A stretch of DNA of 64,000 bases from an uncultured Bacteroidota bacterium (GTDB taxonomy: Bacteria; Bacteroidota; Bacteroidia; Chitinophagales; Chitinophagaceae), in the NCBI GenBank assembly GCA_903819975.1, contig CAIJFI010000009.1, positions 41,431-105,430 of the forward strand. Reading direction: 5' to 3'. Numbering within the stretch: position 1 is the first letter of the stretch; the number at the start of each line of letters is the position of its first letter. A model generated the notes under the pieces. The model did no database searches and had not been told where the DNA came from. It saw only the letters and a program-made list of their open reading frames with translations. Of this stretch, positions 54,615 to 60,870 are shown in pieces. Position numbers and translations under genes: made by a program.

Positions 54615-54632
54615 TCGCAGTCTTAAATTATA

Positions 54633-54659
54633 AAAGCCCGTCACTTCGTGACAGGCTTT
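54633..54659 (-). terminator. tRNA-Leu terminator
   Basis: Minus strand: stem of aaagcc and gtcac segments with their complements (one mismatch), loop gaa, then TTTT. It starts 2 bases past the tRNA 3' end. Confidence 0.85.
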
Positions 54660-54660
54660 G

Positions 54661-54746
54661 TGCGGAAGAGGAGATTCGAACTCCCACGCCCGGGTGTGGG
54701 CGCTACCACCTCAAGGTAGTGCGTCTACCAATTTCGCCACCTCCGC
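54661..54746 (-). tRNA. tRNA-Leu (anticodon GAG)
   Basis: 86 nt. The acceptor stem GCGGAGG pairs with CTTCCGC (one G-T), discriminator A, CCA not encoded. The anticodon stem CTACC/GGTAG encloses loop TTGAGGT, giving anticodon GAG for CUC/CUU leucine codons. A long variable arm with its own stem and the T-loop GTTCGAATC confirm a class II tRNA. Confidence 0.97.
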
Positions 54747-54753
54747 AGGTGCG

Positions 54754-54784
54754 CAAACCTACAAAAAAAATGAGTCTCTCCAAA
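54754..54784 (-). promoter_or_regulatory. tRNA-Leu promoter lying inside the DUF2911 terminator
   Basis: Minus strand TTTG (54781-54784), exactly 19 bases, then TAGGTTTG (54754-54761). The -33 box is in the loop of the terminator at 54763-54812 and the spacer contains its 3' stem and T-tract. The box ends 8 bases before the tRNA 5' end. Confidence 0.7.
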
Positions 54785-54812
54785 GGACATTCGTCAGTTG
54801 AAGAGACTCATT
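54763..54812 (-). terminator. DUF2911 gene terminator
   Basis: Minus strand 11-bp perfect stem, aatgagtctct with agagactcatt (54802-54812 and 54769-54779), loop of 22 bases, then a run of T residues. Confidence 0.85.
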
Positions 54813-54834
54813 ATAAATAAGTTATCAGTAATTT

Positions 54835-55677
54835 TTAAAGCGACTCTAATAAAGCTTTTCCAGATCTAACATAATCTTGATTCTTAGCATCTGTTGCTAA
54901 TTTGATACATGTTTCAGCACTTGCTTTCGCACCTTTTTTATCTCCTAATTCTTTTTGAACTTTACCTTTTAATAAAAACAACCAATAAGCAGAAGCGTTT
55001 GTTGCAATCGCTTTATCTACATACTTTAAAGCATTACCGTAGTCTTTATCTAAATCATAGAAAAAGTTTGCAGCAGCTTGGTATACATTTGGATTTACAT
55101 TAGCACCAGTTGTTGCTTCTGTAACTTGTTTGCGGATTGTTGGTTTAATATCTGTAACAATAGGAATGTTTACCAAAGTGTTTGCCCATTTTAAAGAAAT
55201 AGTTGCAGCTTCTGGGTTGATATTATCAACGTTAATAGTAAATGTTTCAGTGCTATTACTTGTAGTTTCTGGTTTTACTTGTAAACGAACTACGTCTTCT
55301 GATTCTTTGTAATCAAAACTTCCCCAACCTTTAGAATTGGTATTAAAAATAATTGTCCATTCTTTTTCACCTGGGATAGTGAATAAACCATACGAACCAG
55401 CAGCTAATGTTTTACCACCAATAGTTACTGCATCAGAGAATGTCACTTTAGTAGCGCCATTTGCACCAGTTCTCCAAACAGAGCCTGTAGGTGCTAATAA
55501 AGAGCCATTACCAAAAGCAGCACGGCCTTTTAAATTTGGACGAGAATATACAATTTCAATTTTACCAAGACCAAAGTCTTGTGATAAGGTTTGGGTAGTG
55601 CTTGCTGCGGGCATTTTAATTTGCGCTTGTGCAGACAATCCAATGATAGTTAATAATACAAAAAGTATTCTTTTCAT
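54835..55677 (-). CDS. DUF2911 secreted protein with TPR-like C-terminus
   Basis: 280 residues. A signal peptide (about 1-19, ending SAQAQ) precedes a DUF2911 beta domain with IEIVYSRPNLKGRAAFG, TGSVWRTGANGATKVTF and YGLFTIPGEKEWTIIFN. The C-terminal 100 residues are helical and TPR-like (YGNALKYVDKAIATNASAYW). The family is common in Bacteroidota; function is unknown. A -7 box TAGGTTTG (55703-55710, minus) lies 25 bases upstream of the ATG. Confidence 0.9.
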   Translation of the reverse strand: MKRILFVLLTIIGLSAQAQIKMPAASTTQTLSQDFGLGKIEIVYSRPNLKGRAAFGNGSLLAPTGSVWRTGANGATKVTFSDAVTIGGKTLAAGSYGLFTIPGEKEWTIIFNTNSKGWGSFDYKESEDVVRLQVKPETTSNSTETFTINVDNINPEAATISLKWANTLVNIPIVTDIKPTIRKQVTEATTGANVNPNVYQAAANFFYDLDKDYGNALKYVDKAIATNASAYWLFLLKGKVQKELGDKKGAKASAETCIKLATDAKNQDYVRSGKALLESL

Positions 55678-55702
55678 AGTAGGTTCGTTTTATTTTGAAT
55701 AA

Positions 55703-55710
55703 CAAACCTA
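55703..55710 (-). promoter_or_regulatory. DUF2911 promoter -7 box
   Basis: TAGGTTTG on the minus strand, exact TAnnTTTG match, 25 bases before the ATG. Confidence 0.55.
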
Positions 55711-55732
55711 AATGATTTTAGTTTACGAGTAG

Positions 55733-56641
55733 CTATTTTTTTTGAAAAGCAGGGTGGAAACGATCTAAAGTATCTCTAAGGAATTCTCTATTAATATGGG
55801 TGTAAATTTCGGTAGTTGTAATACTCTCATGTCCTAGCATTTCCTGTACCGCGCGTAGGTCGGCTCCACCTTCCACTAAATGGGTTGCAAATGAATGCCT
55901 GAAACTATGTGGAGAGATGGATTTTTTAATGCCTGTTTTAAGGATCAGGTCTTTAATTATATAAAAAATCATCACGCGACTAAGTCCTTTGCCACGATTG
56001 TTTAAAAACAAAATATCTTCACAATCCTTTGCTGGTGTTTGATGTACGCGAATGGTATCCTTATATAGCTTAATGTATTTAATAGCATCGGAACCAATTG
56101 GAACCAATCTTTCTTTATCTCCTTTACCTATCACTCTAATAAACCCAACGTCTAAGTATAAACAAGAAATTTTCAAATTTATTACTTCAGTAACACGAAG
56201 GCCAGAGCTATACATCGTTTCAAGAATTGCTTTATTACGTCCACCTTCTGGCTTTGATAAATCAAGATGACCAATCATATCTTCTATTTCTTCAAAGCTT
56301 AAAACATCAGGTAATTTTCGACGTGTTTTAGGAGTAGGCAAAAGGGTAGTTGGGTTGATAGTGCAAATCTGTTCTAAGACACAATATTTAAAAAACGACT
56401 TTATACCTGAAATGATTCTAGCTTGAGAGGTTGCTGCCATTTCCATCTCTCCAATACACTGTATGAATTTTTGTAAGTCGGGTAGGGTAACATCGGCAGG
56501 GCCTACTTCTTTGCCTATACTTTCAAAGTAGTTAGTTAGTTTGTCAATGTCTCTAAGATAAGCTTCTACCGAGTGGGCGCTTAATGACTTTTCTAGTTGT
56601 AGAAAAGCTTTAAATCCTTTTTTATAGATGGCCCAGTTCAT
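55733..56641 (-). CDS. xerD: Site-specific tyrosine recombinase XerD
   Basis: Resolves chromosome dimers at dif with a partner recombinase. Catalytic set: Arg149 (SSGLRVTE), Lys173 (GKGDKER), His245 and Arg248 (SPHSFRHS), His271 (LGHES) and Tyr280 (TEIYTHI). An N-terminal SAM-like DNA-binding domain covers about 1-90. 302 residues with no neighbouring integrase genes, so a housekeeping XerD/XerC role fits better than a mobile element. The partner recombinase is not in the window. Confidence 0.94.
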   Translation of the reverse strand: MNWAIYKKGFKAFLQLEKSLSAHSVEAYLRDIDKLTNYFESIGKEVGPADVTLPDLQKFIQCIGEMEMAATSQARIISGIKSFFKYCVLEQICTINPTTLLPTPKTRRKLPDVLSFEEIEDMIGHLDLSKPEGGRNKAILETMYSSGLRVTEVINLKISCLYLDVGFIRVIGKGDKERLVPIGSDAIKYIKLYKDTIRVHQTPAKDCEDILFLNNRGKGLSRVMIFYIIKDLILKTGIKKSISPHSFRHSFATHLVEGGADLRAVQEMLGHESITTTEIYTHINREFLRDTLDRFHPAFQKK

Positions 56642-56702
56642 TTGCTTATATAAAAGATTTGATTGTTAATATAGAATGAGTTTATTTCGCGTCAGATTTA
56701 AA

Positions 56703-56710
56703 CAAAGATA
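56703..56710 (-). promoter_or_regulatory. xerD -7 box overlapping the next gene's start
   Basis: TATCTTTG on the minus strand. Base 56710 is also the A of the ATG of the divergent YkgJ-type gene. The xerD ATG is 61 bases away. Confidence 0.45.
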
Positions 56711-57207
56711 TGCAAGTAAATTTAAGGTCATTTAAGCAGAAAGTAACTCGTAATGCGAAACAATTAAGATCTTTTCTTACAAGATTAGAAAAGCGTTCTC
56801 CTAAGGGGTTAGATAACTTAGCTGAAATTTTAAGTCCACAAGTTTGGGCTGAGACCGATTGTTTAAGTTGTGCTAATTGTTGTAAATCTATGAGCCCTAC
56901 ATTTACAAATACAGATATTAAAAGAATTGCTGCTCATTTAAAAACCACACCAAAAGCTTTTAAGGAAGAGTGGTTGGAATATGACAAGAAAGACAATGAT
57001 TGGTTGAATAAATTAAGACCTTGTCAATTTTTAGATCTTAAAACAAATATGTGTAGCATTTATGAAGTGCGTCCTGCAGACTGTGCTGGATTCCCTCATT
57101 TAACTAAAAAGAAGATGACTGAATATATACACGTACACAAACAAAACGTAGAATATTGCCCTGCTACTTATAAGATGGTAGAAAAGATGAATGATTTGAT
57201 TGGATAA
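56710..57207 (+). CDS. YkgJ-family cysteine cluster protein
   Basis: 165 residues. A cysteine cluster at 51-58 (CLSCANCC) with later PCQFLD, MCSIYEVRPADCAGFP and YCPATY matches the YkgJ/UPF0153 family, thought to bind zinc or an iron-sulfur cluster. Some family members modify or chaperone other proteins, but none is proven here. An N-terminal basic helix (residues 1-30) precedes the cluster. It is convergent with the SDR gene, one base apart. Confidence 0.9.
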   Translation: MQVNLRSFKQKVTRNAKQLRSFLTRLEKRSPKGLDNLAEILSPQVWAETDCLSCANCCKSMSPTFTNTDIKRIAAHLKTTPKAFKEEWLEYDKKDNDWLNKLRPCQFLDLKTNMCSIYEVRPADCAGFPHLTKKKMTEYIHVHKQNVEYCPATYKMVEKMNDLIG

Positions 57208-57208
57208 A

Positions 57209-58018
57209 CTATTTTCTGCCTTTAAACTTGTCCATAGATTTGTGGACTCCAAACCATTTCCCTACAATTACATTAAACCAACTGGTTGGGAAGATGCCTT
57301 TAAATAATGGTACTAAATAAACGATGCCTGGCATTCTTACAAAGCGTTTATTGTTTTTTATCCCATTAATAATTTTTCTAGTTGCCTTTTCGGGATTCAC
57401 AATTGGAATGATTGGACTATGAACACCATCAAACATACCTGTGTTAATATAGAATGGGGTTACCGTTGTGATTACCAACTTGTTTTTTGCTTCTTCCATT
57501 TCAAGACACAAAGATTCACTCCATCCAACAACAGCAAATTTACTAGCTACATATACACTCATTTTAGGATTGCCTACCAGTCCAGCAGCAGATGCAATAT
57601 TAACAATATGCCCATGATTGCTTTGTAACATTGCGGGAAGAAATTCCTTTGTAATATGCATCAGCGCATTTGCATTAATACCCATTGTGTTTTCAATTTC
57701 CTCATGCGTATGATCTACAAAATCTTTCCCAACAATAATACCTGCGTTATTAATTAGAATATCTATTTTGCCAATTTCATTTTTAACTTTTTCTGCTGTT
57801 GCAATTACTTGGTTTATATTCATCACATTCACCACATAAGGCATCACATGGTATCCTTTGGTTTTAAATTCCGAGGCCACTGTATTTAATAAAGTCTCAT
57901 TCACATCCCAAATAACAAGTGTCTTTGCACCTTTTTGTAAAACAGATTCACCCATTAGTTTTCCGATACCGGATGCGCCCCCGGTGATTAATACAGTTGC
58001 ATTTTGAATCTGGCTCAT
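57209..58018 (-). CDS. Short-chain dehydrogenase/reductase
   Basis: A classical SDR: NAD(P) loop TGGASGIG (12-19), NNAG (90-93), and the catalytic Ser143, Tyr156 and Lys160 (YVASK). An Asp at the end of the second strand (VIWDVN) favours NAD over NADP. 269 residues. The C-terminal region (about 230-269) is hydrophobic plus basic and may touch membranes, as in SDRs acting on lipids or retinoid-like substrates. It follows yraN by 29 bases. Substrate unknown. Confidence 0.92.
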   Translation of the reverse strand: MSQIQNATVLITGGASGIGKLMGESVLQKGAKTLVIWDVNETLLNTVASEFKTKGYHVMPYVVNVMNINQVIATAEKVKNEIGKIDILINNAGIIVGKDFVDHTHEEIENTMGINANALMHITKEFLPAMLQSNHGHIVNIASAAGLVGNPKMSVYVASKFAVVGWSESLCLEMEEAKNKLVITTVTPFYINTGMFDGVHSPIIPIVNPEKATRKIINGIKNNKRFVRMPGIVYLVPLFKGIFPTSWFNVIVGKWFGVHKSMDKFKGRK

Positions 58019-58047
58019 AAAATAAATTTTAGCTTCTACAATTTAAT

Positions 58048-58401
58048 CTAAAAATACACGTCCTCAAAAAAATCTAATTTCCATGTACCATCAGGTAATT
58101 TAAAAATAGCAATAACGCCAAACTGAAGCCATTTAAATTGAGGATGTTCAAATTGATAATGTGCAGCTGCGTTTTTAAGAAACTGCATTTTTTTTACACC
58201 TATCATTTGTTCGGGATAGCCAAAATCAATACTGCTCCTGGTTTTTACCTCTATAATATGAAGCAATCCATGTTTACTTGCAACTATATCAATTTCTAAA
58301 TGCTTGTATCTCCAGTTACGTTCCAAAATTTCAAAACCAACTGATAGTAAATGGTTTGTTGCTATGTTTTCGCCCAAAAACCCAGTATCTTTGTTTTTCA
58401 T
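58048..58401 (-). CDS. yraN: YraN/UPF0102 nuclease-like protein
   Basis: 117 residues of the restriction-endonuclease-like UPF0102 family. The fold's catalytic pattern is visible: GENIATNHL, then LEIDIVASKHG with the Asp and IIEVKTRSS with Glu-x-Lys. Family members are linked to DNA processing but have no settled role. The divergent manA promoter box (58386-58393) lies within the first codons of this gene. Confidence 0.92.
   Translation of the reverse strand: MKNKDTGFLGENIATNHLLSVGFEILERNWRYKHLEIDIVASKHGLLHIIEVKTRSSIDFGYPEQMIGVKKMQFLKNAAAHYQFEHPQFKWLQFGVIAIFKLPDGTWKLDFFEDVYF
58386..58393 (+). promoter_or_regulatory. manA promoter -7 box inside yraN
   Basis: TATCTTTG, exact match, 43 bases before the manA ATG at 58437. 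It overlaps the 5' coding end of yraN on the opposite strand. Confidence 0.55.
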
Positions 58402-58436
58402 TATATGATTTAAGTAAACATCGGGAAAAAAGTAAG

Positions 58437-59576
58437 ATGCAAAAAGCGTATAAATTACATGGGGTACATAGACATTACGATTGGGGTGGAACCGAATTCA
58501 TACCTAATTTAATGAAAGCGCAAAACCCAGATCAAAAACCATTTGCAGAATATTGGATGGGAGCACACCCTTCGGCACCTGCTCAAATTGACACACCCAA
58601 TGGAGTCGTTTCAATAAATGAGTTTGATTCGATTCCTTATTTGTTTAAGGTTTTAGATGTGGCCAAAATGCTAAGCATACAGGTACATCCAAGTATTGAA
58701 AGTGCAATTATTGGTTATGAATTAGAGGATAATGCTGGTATTGATATCAATGCGAGCAATAGAAATTATAAGGACAAAAATCATAAGCCCGAAGTGATGG
58801 TGGCACTTAGTGATTTTTGGTTATTGCATGGTTTTTTAGCACCAGATTTATTAGAGGCACGATTAAACGAATACTTTTATTTTCATCCATTAGTAGATCA
58901 TTTTAGGGGAGTGGATTACCAAGGTTTATATAGCTTCTTTATGCAATTGTCAAATGACGATGCGGATAGAATTTTAAAACCTTTAATGATGGATGCGGTT
59001 GCGAGTGTAGCACGCGGAGAAGTTGACAAATCACATCCACATTGGTGGGCGAACAAATATTATAACGGCTTAGTGCCTGATAAAGGAATAGATAAAGGCA
59101 TCTTCTCTATTTATATTTTAAATATTGTAGCAGTAAAAAAATACCAAGGTGTTTTTCAAGGAGCAGGTTTATTGCATGCTTATTTGGAAGGACAGAATAT
59201 TGAATTAATGGCGAACAGCGACAATGTGTTAAGAGGTGGTTTAACGCCAAAGCATATTGATATAATCGAGTTGTTAAATCATATTAAGTTTATACCAACC
59301 ATTCCAAATGTATTAATGGGCGATCCTATCAATGCATTTGAAACAAATTATCCTTGTCCGGTTGCCGACTTTGGTTTAACTAAAATAGCATTAAACAAGG
59401 GTGAATCTTACACAATTCAAACCAAGTCCTTAGAGATGTTATTGGTAACTGAGGGTGAAATAGTAATTGATGGGATAGTATATAAAGCTGGAGAAGTGGC
59501 CATGGCAAAGGCTTTGGAGCATATCACAATACAGGCTAGTCAAGCCACTGTAGTTTTTAAAAGCTTCGTGCCATAG
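58437..59576 (+). CDS. manA: Mannose-6-phosphate isomerase, class I
   Basis: Interconverts mannose-6-phosphate and fructose-6-phosphate, a zinc enzyme. Landmarks: EYWMGAHPSAPAQI, LFKVLDVAKMLSIQVHP with a zinc-ligand Gln and His, DKNHKPEVMVAL with a ligand Glu, and the substrate-binding LHAYLEGQNIELMANSDNV. The frame is open from 58278, but that stretch is the antisense of yraN; ATG 58437 after the -7 box gives the family N-terminus MQKAYKLHGVHRHYDWGG. 379 residues. Confidence 0.95.
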   Translation: MQKAYKLHGVHRHYDWGGTEFIPNLMKAQNPDQKPFAEYWMGAHPSAPAQIDTPNGVVSINEFDSIPYLFKVLDVAKMLSIQVHPSIESAIIGYELEDNAGIDINASNRNYKDKNHKPEVMVALSDFWLLHGFLAPDLLEARLNEYFYFHPLVDHFRGVDYQGLYSFFMQLSNDDADRILKPLMMDAVASVARGEVDKSHPHWWANKYYNGLVPDKGIDKGIFSIYILNIVAVKKYQGVFQGAGLLHAYLEGQNIELMANSDNVLRGGLTPKHIDIIELLNHIKFIPTIPNVLMGDPINAFETNYPCPVADFGLTKIALNKGESYTIQTKSLEMLLVTEGEIVIDGIVYKAGEVAMAKALEHITIQASQATVVFKSFVP

Positions 59577-59606
59577 TTATTCACATTTGAGGAAAATGAA
59601 TCTTAT

Positions 59607-59634
59607 AAAATAAGGGGCTAAAGCCTTATTTTTG
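59607..59634 (+). terminator. manA terminator overlapping the next promoter
   Basis: Stem aaaataagg (59607-59615) with ccttatttt (59624-59632), loop ggctaaag. The 3' arm and T-tract spell TATTTTTG at 59627-59634, an exact -7 box for the gene starting at 59660. Confidence 0.7.
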
Positions 59635-59659
59635 TCTTCATCCTTATAAAAGATACTTT

Positions 59660-60214
59660 ATGAAATTGAATAAACAAATTATCCTTGCTTTAGTAATTAT
59701 GGTTGCAACAAGTGCATTATATCGTGTAATGCCAGGAAGACCATTAGGTTTTGCACCACAAATTGCAATCGCTTTATTTAGTGGATCGTTGTTTGCAAGT
59801 AATAAAAAGTATTCTTTTTTATTGCCTATCCTTTCAATTTTTATTTCTGATTTAATATATCAAGCATTGTATGTGAATGGTCTTTCTTCAATACAAGGTT
59901 TTTATGCTGGACAATTAGAAAACTATATTTTAATTGCTGCTACAACTGTATTTGGTTTTGGTTTACAAAATTCAAAACCTTCTAAATTCATGCTTGCATT
60001 TTTATCAGCACCTACTGCATATTTTTTAGTTTCTAACTTTTTAGTTTGGGCACAAGGTGGTGGATATCATCATGCTTTTACTGCAACTGGATTTATCCAA
60101 ACAATGGCAGACGGTTTACCATTCTATCCATATAGTGTAGTAAGTACAATTGTATTTGGTGCAGTATTATTTGGAGGGTTCCGTGTTTTGGTTCCTAAGT
60201 TCAAAGCCATCTAA
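59660..60214 (+). CDS. DUF6580-like integral membrane protein
   Basis: 184 residues with about five membrane helices. The N-terminal MVATSALYRVMPGRPLGFAPQIAIALFSG, with its conserved Arg-Pro and Pro-Gln near helix 1, is typical of the DUF6580 group, which resembles S-components of ECF vitamin or metal transporters. Substrate is unknown and no ECF ATPase lies nearby. The promoter box is fused with the manA terminator; the ATG is 25 bases downstream. Confidence 0.8.
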   Translation: MKLNKQIILALVIMVATSALYRVMPGRPLGFAPQIAIALFSGSLFASNKKYSFLLPILSIFISDLIYQALYVNGLSSIQGFYAGQLENYILIAATTVFGFGLQNSKPSKFMLAFLSAPTAYFLVSNFLVWAQGGGYHHAFTATGFIQTMADGLPFYPYSVVSTIVFGAVLFGGFRVLVPKFKAI

Positions 60215-60243
60215 TTTTGGCTTAGAATATTTAAATCCAATTT

Positions 60244-60702
60244 TTACAATTTTTCAAATTCGGTGTCAATATCCCATGGGCCATTATCTGCGGCTAGGGT
60301 AGCTAATTCGTCGCATCTATTATTGTATGGGTTATCGGCATGTCCTTTTACCCAATGAAATTTAATTTTAAAGGGTTTAGCTAGTTCGTAATAGGCTGTC
60401 CACAAATCGCTGTTTTTTTTCCCCCCTTTAAAGTTGGTTTTAATCCAATTATCCAGCCATTTCTTTTCAACAGAATCAACTACATATTTGCTGTCGGTAT
60501 ATATATTAACGGGTAGCTCTTTTGTTTTTAAGGCAGAAAGGGCTTGAATCACTGCTAACAATTCCATCCTGTTATTAGTGGTTTTTCTAAAGGCCCCAGA
60601 CATCTCTTTAACCTTATTGCCCCACATTAAGATAGCTCCATACCCTCCAGGACCTGGGTTGCCTCGGGAAGAACCGTCGGTATAGATGACTATTTTATCC
60701 AT
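60244..60702 (-). CDS. rnhA: Ribonuclease HI
   Basis: Cuts RNA in RNA-DNA hybrids. The catalytic set is complete: Asp9 (YTDGSSRGNPG), Glu47 (NRMELLA), Asp70 (IYTDSKYV), His121 (KGHADNP) and Asp131 (RCDELA). 152 residues. An in-frame run of six G and eight A encodes KGGKKN (92-97), a homopolymer site where sequencing error or slippage could occur, but the frame is intact. Confidence 0.96.
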   Translation of the reverse strand: MDKIVIYTDGSSRGNPGPGGYGAILMWGNKVKEMSGAFRKTTNNRMELLAVIQALSALKTKELPVNIYTDSKYVVDSVEKKWLDNWIKTNFKGGKKNSDLWTAYYELAKPFKIKFHWVKGHADNPYNNRCDELATLAADNGPWDIDTEFEKL

Positions 60703-60813
60703 TTAAATTGCGTAAATGATTGATAATTAATATTATACATAAATATACAAATAATAGAATTAATAACAAGGGCAAAAAATATCTAATGTGTTTTTTTTAC
60801 ACACTATTCTTTT

Positions 60814-60821
60814 TATCTTTA
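60814..60821 (+). promoter_or_regulatory. Likely malQ -7 box
   Basis: TATCTTTA, one mismatch from TAnnTTTG, 49 bases before the malQ ATG. Confidence 0.35.
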
Positions 60822-60870
60822 GTCGCTTGTTTAATAATTAATTACGATTGTCCTGACAAATTGCTATGCT

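Noticed and set aside
54611..54820. Short plus-strand reading frame across the tRNA-Leu.
   Set aside because: It runs antisense through a clear tRNA and two terminators, with no protein-like pattern.
55733..56641. Integrase of a mobile element next to tRNA-Leu.
   Set aside because: The protein has the length and catalytic layout of housekeeping XerC/XerD, no cargo genes or attachment repeats flank it, and DUF2911 lies between it and the tRNA.
59577..59659. Vitamin riboswitch before the DUF6580-like membrane protein.
   Set aside because: The gap is 83 bases and is used by a terminator and promoter; no conserved riboswitch core is visible.
60405..60430. A possible -1 frameshift site in rnhA (six G then eight A, with A AAA AAC in frame).
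   Set aside because: RNase HI is complete and normal in length in the zero frame, and no useful alternative product follows a shift.
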